The notes: generated by a model not told the origin, from the letters alone. Shown: positions 1-8,637, counted from the stretch's first letter. The stretch is 64,000 bases of DNA from Oscillospiraceae bacterium (GCA_900176545.1 FWXP01000001.1:434001-498000), one strand, 5' to 3'. Program-made: numbers and translations.

Positions 1-188
1 AGAAGGAATCTCATCTTCTCATTGATTGTAAGGAGCCTCTCAGGAAAGGGTGTCTTAGCGGCTGTGGTTATAGCACCGTAATCAACGCATCTTACCCTGT
101 TGCCGGTCTTCTCTATTATCCCGTAACCCGTGATGGCATATCCCGGATCTATACCGATTATCTTAACTGTCTCGGGTGTATTACCCAT
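1..188 (-). CDS. ruvC: RuvC, Holliday junction endonuclease (N-terminal part only)
   Basis: Translating the minus strand from the ATG at 188 gives about 62 residues beginning MGNTPETVKIIGIDPGYAIT. The IGIDPG segment is the conserved first strand of RuvC and carries the first catalytic aspartate, D14 here. RuvC is the dimeric nuclease that resolves Holliday junctions together with RuvAB. A GGGAG ribosome binding site lies about 8 bases before the ATG. The reading frame is open to the window edge, so the other active-site acids and the C-terminus lie outside. The next gene upstream on this strand, the nucleoside phosphorylase, ends 46 bases away. Family assignment rests on this short stretch but the motif is characteristic. 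Confidence 0.85.
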   Translation of the reverse strand, partial: MGNTPETVKIIGIDPGYAITGYGIIEKTGNRVRCVDYGAITTAAKTPFPERLLTINEKMRFL

Positions 189-234
189 TAAGAAGGCTCC
201 CTCTTTATAAACATTTGTTCACATTATACCGATA

Positions 235-1560
235 TCAGCTTATAACGTCAATTACGGCTTTGTGAGGCTCCACCGGAGTATCCGAATAAGATATGGCATC
301 AGATACCATCTCCATAACGTCAAAGAGCTTCTCGTCGGCAAGCGTTGCACTCTCACCGCGATACAGTGAACAGACAACGTCTCCTCTTCTGACCTTATCG
401 CCCACCTTCTTATAAAAGCAGATACCGGCACCGTAATCGATATTATCTTCCTTGGTAAGCCTTCCTGCTCCGAGCATAACGGAAGCATGACCTATGACGT
501 CAGCTTTTATGCCGCTGATATATCCGTCTGAAGTCGCAGGTACTCTCATCTCTTCGAAAGGCTTCTCCACATAATCAGGAGCCCCGGTAGGAAGTATCGT
601 TCCACCCTGTGATGAGATGAGCTCATAGTACTTAGAAAGGACAGTGCCGTCAGAGATCCTCTTACGGCATTCTTCCGTAAGAACTTCAATGCTCATGCCT
701 TCATTCTTTCCTGCAAGAATGATCATCTGCGAAGCAAGCGCGCACGCTACCTCTACTACATCTTCAGAGCCCTTGCCAAGGAGCACTTCGTGTACTTCCT
801 GCATTTCGAGCACGTTACCTACGGCCTTGCCCAGAGGTTCGTCCATATCAGTAATGACGGCAACCGTCTTTCTTCCTGCGAGGTTACCTATGCTTATCAT
901 GGCTCTTGCAAGCTTCTCGGCATCCTCTCTTGTCTTCATGAAAGCTCCGCTTCCGCAGGTGACGTCAAGGACGATAGCTTCAGCTCCGCCAGCTATCTTC
1001 TTGCTCATTATGCTGGATGCTATAAGAGGAATGGAATCTACGGTACCCGTTACGTCACGAAGCGCATACAAGATCTTATCTGCAGGTGCAAGGGACGGAG
1101 TCTGGCCCGATATGACCATACCGCAGTTCTTAAGATACTTAGGAAAATCCTCCTGCGCCACCTGTACGTTAAATCCTTTAATAGATTCGAACTTATCAAC
1201 AGTTCCGCCTGTAAATCCGAGGCCTCTTCCCGAAAGCTTTACTCCGGGAACTCCGAAAGTGGCACACAAAGGAAGCACGATAGGAGTTATCTTATCTCCG
1301 ACGCCGCCTGTTGAATGCTTATCTACGGCGATACCGTCTACGTACGACAGGTCGTTCATCTCACCCGAGGAAGCCATCTTCATGGTAAGGGTAGTCATCT
1401 CACGATCATCCATGCCGTTAAGGACGATAGCCATGAGGAGAGATGACACCTGATAGTCAGGGACTGTCTTCTCCGTTACGCTCCTGATAAAGAAATCTAT
1501 CTGCTCGTCGCTTAAAGCCTTGCCGTAACGCTTATCCAGGATGATATCTACAAAATTCAT
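235..1560 (-). CDS. pdp: pyrimidine-nucleoside phosphorylase
   Basis: This 441-residue protein belongs to nucleoside phosphorylase family II, which splits pyrimidine (deoxy)nucleosides with phosphate to a free base and (deoxy)ribose 1-phosphate in the cytoplasm. The phosphate-binding signature KHSTGGVGDK is at residues 81-90 and the GRGLGFTGGT segment follows at about 111-120. Residue 108 is lysine, just before LSGRGLG. In this family lysine there marks the broad-specificity pyrimidine-nucleoside phosphorylase, and methionine marks thymidine phosphorylase, so pdp is preferred over deoA. Length is normal for the family. The start is the ATG at 1560 behind a GGGGGAAG ribosome binding site. The gene diverges from the oxidoreductase gene at 1624. 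Confidence 0.93.
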   Translation of the reverse strand: MNFVDIILDKRYGKALSDEQIDFFIRSVTEKTVPDYQVSSLLMAIVLNGMDDREMTTLTMKMASSGEMNDLSYVDGIAVDKHSTGGVGDKITPIVLPLCATFGVPGVKLSGRGLGFTGGTVDKFESIKGFNVQVAQEDFPKYLKNCGMVISGQTPSLAPADKILYALRDVTGTVDSIPLIASSIMSKKIAGGAEAIVLDVTCGSGAFMKTREDAEKLARAMISIGNLAGRKTVAVITDMDEPLGKAVGNVLEMQEVHEVLLGKGSEDVVEVACALASQMIILAGKNEGMSIEVLTEECRKRISDGTVLSKYYELISSQGGTILPTGAPDYVEKPFEEMRVPATSDGYISGIKADVIGHASVMLGAGRLTKEDNIDYGAGICFYKKVGDKVRRGDVVCSLYRGESATLADEKLFDVMEMVSDAISYSDTPVEPHKAVIDVIS

Positions 1561-1623
1561 AAGACTTCCCCCATGTATTTCTTTACGAATAGATTATAAC
1601 AATAATTGTGATATTATAGGCGT

Positions 1624-2733
1624 ATGGAAAAGAAACTTTCAGTCATGATAATAGGTTGCGGACGCGTTGCCGCAAAGCACATAAAGGCAATAAAGAAGCT
1701 TAGCTCCGAGGTAGAGCTCAAAGCTCTCGTAGATGTATCCGACAAGGCTCCGCTTAAGCTTCTCGAGACATCTAAGATCCCTGTAAGCGAGGTAAAGCTC
1801 TTTACTGACTACAAGGAAGCCATTGATGAGATACAACCCGATATCGTTGCAGTAACGGTTCCTTCGGGACTTCACTTCCAGATAGCAGACTATGCATTAA
1901 GACACGGATGTAATCTCCTTCTGGAGAAGCCCATGACCATGTCTTCCGAAGAGAGCCGTAAGATATACGAACTTTCCCGCGAGTGCGGCAAGAAGATAGC
2001 CATGGGACATATCTACCGCTACTTCCCTCTCGTTGATATCTTAAGAAGAGATATCGCATCAGGCGAGTTCGGCAAGGTACTCCACGGCACAATATACGTA
2101 AGATGGGGACACGGTGAGGATTACTACTCTTCCGCAGCATGGAGAGGCACATGGAAGTCCGACGGAGGCGCCATGATGAACCAGACCATCCACGCTATCG
2201 ACCTTCTCGTATGGCTTATGGGAAGTAAGCCCATCGAAGCAGAAGCCATGCTCTCCCAGCGCTTAAGGAACATCCAGGCGGAGGACCTCGGTATGGCTAT
2301 ACTTCGTATGGACGACGGTTCCCTCGCTTCTATCGAAGGTACTACCGCTACATCCGACAAGGATCACAGCGCCATGTTCACAGTTCTCTGTGAGAATGGA
2401 ACTATCTGCCTGGGTCTTAAGAAGGGGATCCCTTCACTTGCGATAACTAAGAACGGACATAAGCGTAACTTCCACTACATAATGAAGCATATAAGCGAGA
2501 AGGGATTCACATCAATGCTTCATGCTCTTAATCCCCATACCGGTATCTACGCTGACTTCATAGGAGCCATTAAGGACGATAAGAGACAGCCTCTGGCAGA
2601 TGCTTTAAGCGGCTACTCATCAGTCGACACTCTCATGGGTATATATAAGTCAGCCAAGCTCAGAAGCGCAGTCAGATTGCCCCTTGAAGAAGACTTCTCC
2701 TCAGTCGATATGGAAGGATTCTTCAACAAATAA
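1624..2733 (+). CDS. Gfo/Idh/MocA family NAD(P)-dependent oxidoreductase
   Basis: The 369-residue protein has an N-terminal Rossmann fold (GCGRVA at residues 11-16) followed by the family EKP motif (E101-K102-P103) and a C-terminal alpha/beta domain. The segment GGAMMNQTIHAID (181-193) holds the expected catalytic histidine H190. These enzymes oxidise or reduce a sugar or inositol hydroxyl with a nicotinamide cofactor. The MNQxIHxID context resembles UDP-N-acetylglucosamine 3-dehydrogenases of the WlbA/WbpB type, but no other sugar-nucleotide genes are nearby, so the substrate is unknown. The ribosome binding site before the ATG is poor (ATAGGCGT), unlike most genes here. The gene stands alone and is followed by the tRNA-Lys pair. 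Confidence 0.85.
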   Translation: MEKKLSVMIIGCGRVAAKHIKAIKKLSSEVELKALVDVSDKAPLKLLETSKIPVSEVKLFTDYKEAIDEIQPDIVAVTVPSGLHFQIADYALRHGCNLLLEKPMTMSSEESRKIYELSRECGKKIAMGHIYRYFPLVDILRRDIASGEFGKVLHGTIYVRWGHGEDYYSSAAWRGTWKSDGGAMMNQTIHAIDLLVWLMGSKPIEAEAMLSQRLRNIQAEDLGMAILRMDDGSLASIEGTTATSDKDHSAMFTVLCENGTICLGLKKGIPSLAITKNGHKRNFHYIMKHISEKGFTSMLHALNPHTGIYADFIGAIKDDKRQPLADALSGYSSVDTLMGIYKSAKLRSAVRLPLEEDFSSVDMEGFFNK

Positions 2734-2752
2734 AAAAGTTGTAAAATTGCTG

Positions 2753-2780
2753 TTGACATCCTCAGATGCAATGGTAAAAT
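2753..2780 (+). promoter_or_regulatory. promoter of first tRNA-Lys gene
   Basis: A perfect -35 box TTGACA (2753-2758) and a -10 box TAAAAT (2775-2780) are separated by 16 bases. The tRNA 5' end is 24 bases downstream. The same arrangement is repeated before the second copy. Confidence 0.8.
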
Positions 2781-2803
2781 AAACAGGCTGAATTAAGCAA
2801 GAC

Positions 2804-2879
2804 GCACCATTAGCTCAGATGGTAGAGCAACTGACTCTTAATCAGTGGGCCCCGGGTTCGAGTCCCTGATGGTGCACCA
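2804..2879 (+). tRNA. tRNA-Lys (anticodon CUU), copy 1
   Basis: A 76-base cloverleaf can be drawn by hand: acceptor stem GCACCAT/ATGGTGC, D arm GCTC/GAGC, anticodon stem ACTGA/TCAGT with loop CTCTTAA (anticodon CTT, lysine AAG codons), and a T loop TTCGAGT. The terminal CCA is encoded. The T stem CCGGG/CCCTG carries a C50-U64 mismatch, which is shared with the second copy. Discriminator base is A. The gene has its own promoter and intrinsic terminator. Confidence 0.97.
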
Positions 2880-2883
2880 CAAG

Positions 2884-2910
2884 ACCACCGAATCACTTCG
2901 GTGGTTTTTT
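2884..2910 (+). terminator. intrinsic terminator of first tRNA-Lys
   Basis: A 7-bp stem ACCACCG/CGGTGGT with an 8-base loop is followed directly by a run of six T. It lies 4 bases after the CCA end. Confidence 0.85.
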
Positions 2911-2933
2911 CTTGCAATTATATAAAATTGATG

Positions 2934-2961
2934 TTGACATCCGTGTACGCAATGGTATAAT
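2934..2961 (+). promoter_or_regulatory. promoter of second tRNA-Lys gene
   Basis: TTGACA at 2934-2939 and a consensus TATAAT at 2956-2961 are separated by 16 bases. The flanking bases resemble those of the first copy, so promoter, gene and terminator were duplicated together with a period of 182 bases. Confidence 0.88.
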
Positions 2962-2985
2962 AATCAAGCTGAAACGAAGCAAGAC

Positions 2986-3061
2986 GCACCATTAGCTCAG
3001 ATGGTAGAGCAACTGACTCTTAATCAGTGGGCCCCGGGTTCGAGTCCCTGATGGTGCACCA
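2986..3061 (+). tRNA. tRNA-Lys (anticodon CUU), copy 2
   Basis: All 76 bases are identical to the copy at 2804, including the encoded CCA and the C50-U64 mismatch in the T stem. The anticodon loop CTCTTAA reads CTT. It forms an independent transcription unit with a stronger -10 box than copy 1. Confidence 0.97.
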
Positions 3062-3066
3062 ATAAG

Positions 3067-3092
3067 ACCACCGATAACCTCGGTGGTTTTTT
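3067..3092 (+). terminator. intrinsic terminator of second tRNA-Lys
   Basis: Stem ACCACCG/CGGTGGT with a 7-base loop followed by six T. The stem is the same as after copy 1; only the loop differs. Confidence 0.85.
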
Positions 3093-3192
3093 CTTGTTCT
3101 AATTTATTAATCTTCCCTTTAATTCTAATACTTTGTTTATCACTTTCGGTTCCCGATAATTGGTTAATATGTCTAAAAACATGTTGTTATTT

Positions 3193-3229
3193 TTGGAATT
3201 CGGTTTCCAAGGTTAACGATTACTATAAT
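3193..3229 (+). promoter_or_regulatory. promoter with inverted repeat before the lipoprotein gene
   Basis: A consensus TATAAT is at 3224-3229, 26 bases before the ATG at 3256. The usual -35 position has no good TTGACA. It is covered instead by a 6-6-6 inverted repeat, TTGGAA (3193-3198) and TTCCAA (3205-3210). A regulator site overlapping the -35 region is an inference. Confidence 0.5.
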
Positions 3230-3255
3230 CATATAGATCGGAAAGGAGCCGCACG

Positions 3256-5721
3256 ATGAAAAGAATAAGAAAGCTTATCGCTATGGTCACTTCAGTATCG
3301 CTATTGTCATCCTTTATAGCCATCACATCATGTAGTGGAAGATCTGATGAATTAGTGCCGTCTGATGCACCATGGTATTCTCTTACCAAACTTGAGACAT
3401 GCAACCGCTATTCCGAAGGAGAAGATATCAACTTCTACGCTACTGCTTTTGCCGGATCCGATAATGACATGTTCTACTATGTTTCTTCAGGACAGTTTAA
3501 TCCGGAAGACGGTGCCGATTATGCAAATATAGATTTTACTGAGCTTACATTCATGAATCTGGATATCTACGATATAAACGGCGACCTTTATAAAACCATC
3601 GATCTTAACAGTGATATAGACCCGTCTTCCGTTATCCCCGATGGTTCTTCTGCAATGTACGGCTTTCAGGGTATAGATAGAGATCATATGAGGATAGAAG
3701 ACGGTAAGCTGATCTTTCTTACCGATATAAAGATCCTCCCCGACAATGAAGATCGCTATTACTATGTTACCTACGATATTGAGTCAGAGACCGTAGAAGA
3801 TATGAAGCCGATCTTTACCGATGATCCTTCTGACATTGAAAACAATGTATTTGTAAGTTATTCGCCCGGAAGATCTTATAGATTCGACGGTTACCTCATA
3901 GATACTTTTACTACTCACTCCGTCGATCATCCTCCCAAGATAAGGGTCGAGAATAGCAGCGGTGAAGCCATAGAATACGATATAGGTTCTATCCTCCCTG
4001 ATCTTTTGACTTCCGAAGTGTCAGAGATAATTTATCTCGGAGACGATCAGGCTCTCGTCGGATTTTTGAACGGCAACAGGATCGACAAGGAATATTACGC
4101 ATTAGATCTTTTAAGCGGCAGCTTTACTCCCTATAACGAAGATACTTCCTGGTTCAGTAATTACTTTACATATTGTGAAGCATCTTATATAGAAGGAACC
4201 GGATATGTAATAACGGATAATACCGGTATAAAGAAGCTTGATTTTGATAACAAGACAGTCGACGAGCTATTCTCCTATGACAACTGCAACATTAACAGAT
4301 ATGATACAAGATACCTTTCTATAGTATCTATCGAAGATAACAGGATAGTATTATCCGGCGCGATACATATGACCGATTCCGCAGGATATGATGTCTTATC
4401 ACAGAGAATATATATGCTTGATAAACAGGAGACTAATCCTCACGTCGGCAAGAAGATCATAACGGCTGCAACACTTACGGACTTCGACTATACCTTCTGC
4501 GAAGCGGTAGTAGATTATAACGACAGAAGTTCCGATTACTTTATAGAACTTGACGGTCAATATTCCATGGTAGAGATGTATCTTAACGGCGATATAAGAT
4601 ACTATTACGACGGATTTGCTACCGACGGGCTGGAATCTCAAAGTCAGATATCAAGCAGGCTTGCAATTGATCTTATGTCAGGCGAAGGCCCTGATCTTAT
4701 AATTGACGGTGCATCTTATCTGCAGCTTTATAACAGCGAATATCTCATGGACTTATCATCTGATATCGATACATCTTCCCTGTTTACGAATGTTATTGAA
4801 TCAACTAAGACAGACGGTAAGATTTACCAGCTTCCCCTTACGGTAGGTATCAACGGCATTGTTGCAAATACAAGCGATATCTCTTCAGGGCAGTTCGGGT
4901 TTACTTTCGAGCAGTATTCTTCATTTGTATCAGGTCCATGTAACGGCGAAGATCCTATCGGACTTAGTCAGACAGAATACTTTATAACCTGCCTTTCTTA
5001 CCTTAACGGAGAATGTATCATTGACGATAATGTTGATTACGGAACGGATAACTTCATATTTCTTGCAGCTTACGTAAAAGATAATGTTTTTGACCCTGTC
5101 ATGACCTCTGATTATGAAGCCGATTACTATTCCGATTTCAGTTCGATCGATCTTAACGGCGGCTCTTATGTCAACGACATATCTTTTGCCGACTTCATAA
5201 AAGATTACTACAATGAAGATATCGAACACTTAACGATCCTGGGTATTCCGTCAGGAGACGGCCGAGGTCCTATGCTTACTGTAAGCTCATCTGTTGCCGT
5301 ATCTGCAAAGACCGACAACAAGGATGCCTGTATCGAGTTTATAAGATCGCTCCTATCGGATGAAGTTCAGAAAGATTACGGCATGCTGACAGGAAGCATA
5401 CCTGTTAACGTAAATGCATTTGAAACTTCAGCACAGGAGATACTCTCCGAGATCAATATAGAGATAGAACGATCTCTTGCTTATGCATCTGCATACGGAT
5501 ATACGGATCCTACCATGCCTTCTTCTGCTATCGACAGTTCTGTTATCGATAACTTTGAAGAAGTGATCGATTCCTGTTCGCAGGTTGCAACATTAGACCC
5601 TGAGATAATGATCATAGTAAAAGAAGAGATGCCTGCTTATTTTACGGATCAGAAATCGATAGAAGAAGTCATATCAATAATTAACGACAGAGTGACAGTA
5701 TTTATAAACGAGCGAAGTTAA
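3256..5721 (+). CDS. large lipoprotein with solute-binding-like C-terminal half
   Basis: The 821-residue protein starts with a lipoprotein signal peptide: basic start, hydrophobic core and lipobox ITSC with the lipidated cysteine at residue 26, so it should sit on the outer face of the membrane. Residues about 410-821 read like an extracellular sugar-type solute-binding protein: a GEGPDL segment near residue 476, then YLMDLSSDID and a late segment with alternating polar and aromatic residues. Residues about 30-400 are rich in short beta-like, Asp/Tyr-rich stretches reminiscent of a propeller, but I recognise no family. No permease or ATPase gene is nearby, so a transport role is unproven; ligand sensing or cell-surface binding are alternatives. 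The ribosome binding site is AAAGGAG. Confidence 0.8.
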   Translation: MKRIRKLIAMVTSVSLLSSFIAITSCSGRSDELVPSDAPWYSLTKLETCNRYSEGEDINFYATAFAGSDNDMFYYVSSGQFNPEDGADYANIDFTELTFMNLDIYDINGDLYKTIDLNSDIDPSSVIPDGSSAMYGFQGIDRDHMRIEDGKLIFLTDIKILPDNEDRYYYVTYDIESETVEDMKPIFTDDPSDIENNVFVSYSPGRSYRFDGYLIDTFTTHSVDHPPKIRVENSSGEAIEYDIGSILPDLLTSEVSEIIYLGDDQALVGFLNGNRIDKEYYALDLLSGSFTPYNEDTSWFSNYFTYCEASYIEGTGYVITDNTGIKKLDFDNKTVDELFSYDNCNINRYDTRYLSIVSIEDNRIVLSGAIHMTDSAGYDVLSQRIYMLDKQETNPHVGKKIITAATLTDFDYTFCEAVVDYNDRSSDYFIELDGQYSMVEMYLNGDIRYYYDGFATDGLESQSQISSRLAIDLMSGEGPDLIIDGASYLQLYNSEYLMDLSSDIDTSSLFTNVIESTKTDGKIYQLPLTVGINGIVANTSDISSGQFGFTFEQYSSFVSGPCNGEDPIGLSQTEYFITCLSYLNGECIIDDNVDYGTDNFIFLAAYVKDNVFDPVMTSDYEADYYSDFSSIDLNGGSYVNDISFADFIKDYYNEDIEHLTILGIPSGDGRGPMLTVSSSVAVSAKTDNKDACIEFIRSLLSDEVQKDYGMLTGSIPVNVNAFETSAQEILSEINIEIERSLAYASAYGYTDPTMPSSAIDSSVIDNFEEVIDSCSQVATLDPEIMIIVKEEMPAYFTDQKSIEEVISIINDRVTVFINERS

Positions 5722-5728
5722 ATAAAAA

Positions 5729-5756
5729 ATACCTTCCGCCGTAAGACGGAAGGTAT
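5729..5756. terminator. bidirectional terminator between lipoprotein and htpG
   Basis: A perfect 10-bp stem ATACCTTCCG/CGGAAGGTAT with an 8-base loop lies between two converging genes. On the minus strand it is followed by ATTTTTTATTT, and on the plus strand by a weaker T-rich stretch, so it mainly ends htpG transcription. Confidence 0.85.
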
Positions 5757-5779
5757 CATTTTATCTTTAAGCTTATATC

Positions 5780-7708
5780 TTACTTATCGAGCATATTACC
5801 GAGAAGTTCGGTGTTATATGCAAGGAATCTCTGAAGACCTTCACTATCCAGAGAACCATGAGCAAGCTTAGCCTGATCGTATACATGCTGAGCAAGTCTT
5901 GATGCTTCCTCATCCTTAGTGCCCATCTCCTTCATTGCAGTAAGCTTGGAGATGACCGGGCTGTCTGTATTTACAACGAGCTCCTGAATAAGGGGGAACA
6001 TCTCATCAAGCTTAGCATAAGGATCTTCACCTTCCTTGGCCGTCATCCTGGCAAACTGCTCGTACTGCTTTCTCATCTCCTGCATACGTCTGTTCTCTTC
6101 TGATTCACGGATCAAAGCAGGCATAGAAGCAGAACCCATTGCCTTAGCAGATACGATGAGCTTATCGTCACCTAATGCTCCTCTGAAGAAATCGCGAAGC
6201 TTCTTCATTGTCTCTTCGTCTGAATCCTCACCGGAGAGCTCGGCATCTACCCTCTTGAACTTGATGTCGGAATACTTAAACTCGAGGAAGGAGATGAAGT
6301 TATTATCGATCTCCTCATCAAGGATTATTACCTCGAAGCCGTCGTTCTGAGCCATCTTTACATATGCAGCCTGAGCTACGGCGTCAGTAGTATATCTTAC
6401 CTGCTTCTTCTCGGATGTGAGCTCGCTCATGGTGACATGCTTGCCGTCTACAGTCTTAAAGAGGCAGATATCCTTAACCTTCTCGTAGAACTTCTCTTCC
6501 TTCATCATGCCGTACTTAACGAAGACGGAGATGTCGGACCAGTACTTCTCGTAGGACTCTCTCTCCTTCTTGAAGAGTTCATTAAGCTTATCGGATACCT
6601 TCTTGATGATATGACCTGAGAGCTTCTTAACATACTCATCCTGCTGCAATGCGGAACGTGATACATTAAGGGGCAAGTCGGAGCAATCGAGGCAACCCTG
6701 AAGAAGGAAAAGGAAATCAGGAATGATCTCTTCGATGTTATCAGCTACGAATACCTGATGGTTATAGATCTTGATCCTTCCTTCAAGAGACTGATATACA
6801 TTATCCGTCTTAGGGAAATAAAGGATACCCTGCAATGTGAAAGGATAATCCATATTAAGGTGGATCCAGAAAAGAGGATCCTTACCGTCGTTAAATACGG
6901 AATGATAGAACTGCTTATACTCGTCGTCAGTACATTCGGAGGGCTTCTTGATCCAAAGAGGAGCCTTGTTGTTCAAAGGAACATAGCTTACGTCCTTGAT
7001 CTCATAAGTCTCGCCCTTCTCCTCTGCTTCCTTCTTCTTCTTTTCCTCGGACTCCATATGAAGCCTGTCTGCCTTAGTATCGATAAAGTAAAGATCAGAT
7101 GGAATGAATGAGCAGTACTTACGAAGAGTCATACGAAGAGTAGCGGAATCGAAGATCTTAGCTGCCTCCTCGGAGAGCTTTAATGTGATGGCTGTACCTC
7201 TCTCCTTACGGTCAGAAGATGAGATCTCATACTCCATACCGTCCTCGGAAGACCAGCGGACTGCCTCCTCACCGTCAACGAAGCTCTTCGTATCGATCGT
7301 AACTTCATCAGCTACCATGAATGCGGAATAAAAGCCCAATCCGAAGTGTCCGATGATGCCGGTCTTATCAGTGGACTGTTCCTGATACTTTGTAACGAAG
7401 TCCATGGCTCCTGAGAAAGCGATCTGATTGATATACTTCTCGACTTCCTCACCTGTCATACCGATTCCGTTATCTTCGAATACGATAGTCTTGTTATCGT
7501 CATCGTAGATAACATTGATCCTGAAATCCTGATCCAAGTCACCTTCAGCCTTGCCGAGCTCGATAAGCCTTCTGTACTTAGAGATAGCATCAGCGCAGTT
7601 GGAGACAAGCTCTCTCATGAAGATATCCTGATCCGAATAAAGCCACTGCCTTATTATCGGGAAGATATTCTCGGTAGTTACCGATACTTGTCCTTTTCTT
7701 GAATCCAT
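5780..7708 (-). CDS. htpG: HtpG, Hsp90-family molecular chaperone
   Basis: The 642-residue protein is full length for bacterial Hsp90. The N-terminal ATPase domain shows RELVSNCADA (E33 and N37, catalytic and Mg-binding positions), DNGIGM (79-84) and the lid glycines GHFGLGFYSAF (120-130). The middle and C-terminal dimerisation domains follow. Hsp90 is a cytoplasmic dimer that remodels client proteins using ATP. The gene starts 5 bases after the stop of the class IV aminotransferase gene, so the two are probably co-transcribed. No CIRCE operator is seen upstream, so HrcA control is not indicated. Confidence 0.97.
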   Translation of the reverse strand: MDSRKGQVSVTTENIFPIIRQWLYSDQDIFMRELVSNCADAISKYRRLIELGKAEGDLDQDFRINVIYDDDNKTIVFEDNGIGMTGEEVEKYINQIAFSGAMDFVTKYQEQSTDKTGIIGHFGLGFYSAFMVADEVTIDTKSFVDGEEAVRWSSEDGMEYEISSSDRKERGTAITLKLSEEAAKIFDSATLRMTLRKYCSFIPSDLYFIDTKADRLHMESEEKKKKEAEEKGETYEIKDVSYVPLNNKAPLWIKKPSECTDDEYKQFYHSVFNDGKDPLFWIHLNMDYPFTLQGILYFPKTDNVYQSLEGRIKIYNHQVFVADNIEEIIPDFLFLLQGCLDCSDLPLNVSRSALQQDEYVKKLSGHIIKKVSDKLNELFKKERESYEKYWSDISVFVKYGMMKEEKFYEKVKDICLFKTVDGKHVTMSELTSEKKQVRYTTDAVAQAAYVKMAQNDGFEVIILDEEIDNNFISFLEFKYSDIKFKRVDAELSGEDSDEETMKKLRDFFRGALGDDKLIVSAKAMGSASMPALIRESEENRRMQEMRKQYEQFARMTAKEGEDPYAKLDEMFPLIQELVVNTDSPVISKLTAMKEMGTKDEEASRLAQHVYDQAKLAHGSLDSEGLQRFLAYNTELLGNMLDK

Positions 7709-7713
7709 TTATA

Positions 7714-8559
7714 TTACCTTCTTTCGTTTATATATTTTGCGATCTGATCGAGATAACATCTCGAGATATTACGTATAAGAGGATCTTTTGCCGAATCGAA
7801 TAAGACATCGTCAACAGACCTTATAGGAAGGATGTCAAACGGGGTACTCGATACGAATAGCGCAGCGCCCTTAGTCTCCTTTAGTTCTTCCATGGTAAAC
7901 ATATCTATAACGAGCTCACCGCCTGCTTTCGCAAGAGAAGACATTACCCTGCTTCTCGTAATACCAAGAAGTATCTTATTGTCCGGAGCCGAATAGACCT
8001 TATTGCCGATAACGACAAAGAGATTGGACTTAGAACCCTCATAGAGCTTATCGTTGCTGTCGGCAAGGACAAGTTCATATGCACCGCTCTTGGAGAAAGC
8101 ATCTGCGACAGCCTTCTTATAGTCTCCCCTGAATACCTTTATATTGGGATCTACTCTGTCCCACTTAAGAAGAGAAGCCTTGATACCGTTCTCGAAATGC
8201 TCCTTTGACGGAATATTGGCCTCGCATATATGGATAAGCATATCGTTCTTAGTAAGAACGATCCTTAAGTTGCCTTCCTTGAAATCAGGATACTGCTCAT
8301 GTAAGAACTTATATGCTTGCCTTTCTATAAGATCCGTATCAACGGGGAAATCCTCGATACCCTTAACGGACTTTGTAAGTCTTGCAAGATGATCTTCAAG
8401 ATATAAAAGTACACCGTCTTTTATCCTTACGGTCTCATAATAAGTAACAAGATCTGTCGGAACTCTTAACTCCTCTGCCTTAACGGAACCGTCTTCGATA
8501 AGATCACCGTTAAGATAAAACACTCTTCCGACAGGACTTTCCAGAAGCGGATAAGCCAT
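7714..8559 (-). CDS. class IV aminotransferase (PLP-dependent)
   Basis: The protein is about 281 residues and belongs to fold-type IV PLP enzymes, which include branched-chain aminotransferase, D-amino acid aminotransferase and aminodeoxychorismate lyase. The likely PLP lysine lies in NIKVFRGDY (about K141 counting from this start), and the phosphate-binding EGSKSNLFVV follows some 35 residues later. The sequence does not decide between the subfamilies; its short length and ExxRIKDG start resemble D-amino acid aminotransferase or PabC-like members. The ATG at 8559 is chosen because AGAGGTGA ends 5 bases before it. The ATG at 8565 would lie inside that ribosome binding site. It precedes htpG by 5 bases. 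Confidence 0.85.
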   Translation of the reverse strand: MAYPLLESPVGRVFYLNGDLIEDGSVKAEELRVPTDLVTYYETVRIKDGVLLYLEDHLARLTKSVKGIEDFPVDTDLIERQAYKFLHEQYPDFKEGNLRIVLTKNDMLIHICEANIPSKEHFENGIKASLLKWDRVDPNIKVFRGDYKKAVADAFSKSGAYELVLADSNDKLYEGSKSNLFVVIGNKVYSAPDNKILLGITRSRVMSSLAKAGGELVIDMFTMEELKETKGAALFVSSTPFDILPIRSVDDVLFDSAKDPLIRNISRCYLDQIAKYINERR

Positions 8560-8596
8560 AATCATCACCTCTAAAATATTATTCGTTCAAATAAGG

Positions 8597-8625
8597 ATTG
8601 TACTATTTTATAGAATAATATTCAA
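8597..8625 (-). promoter_or_regulatory. promoter of the aminotransferase-htpG unit
   Basis: On the minus strand TTGAAT (8620-8625) and TACAAT (8597-8602) are spaced by 17 bases, about 38 bases before the aminotransferase start. It looks like an ordinary housekeeping (sigma-A type) promoter. Confidence 0.65.
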
Positions 8626-8637
8626 AGCGAAGTAAGG

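Noticed and set aside
644-1453. 269-codon plus-strand frame opposite pdp
   Set aside because: The pdp frame has full catalytic motifs; this frame is its antisense shadow.
8560-8637. possible CIRCE (HrcA) operator before the aminotransferase-htpG unit
   Set aside because: No TTAGCACTC-N9-GAGTGCTAA-like repeat is present; only an ordinary promoter is visible.
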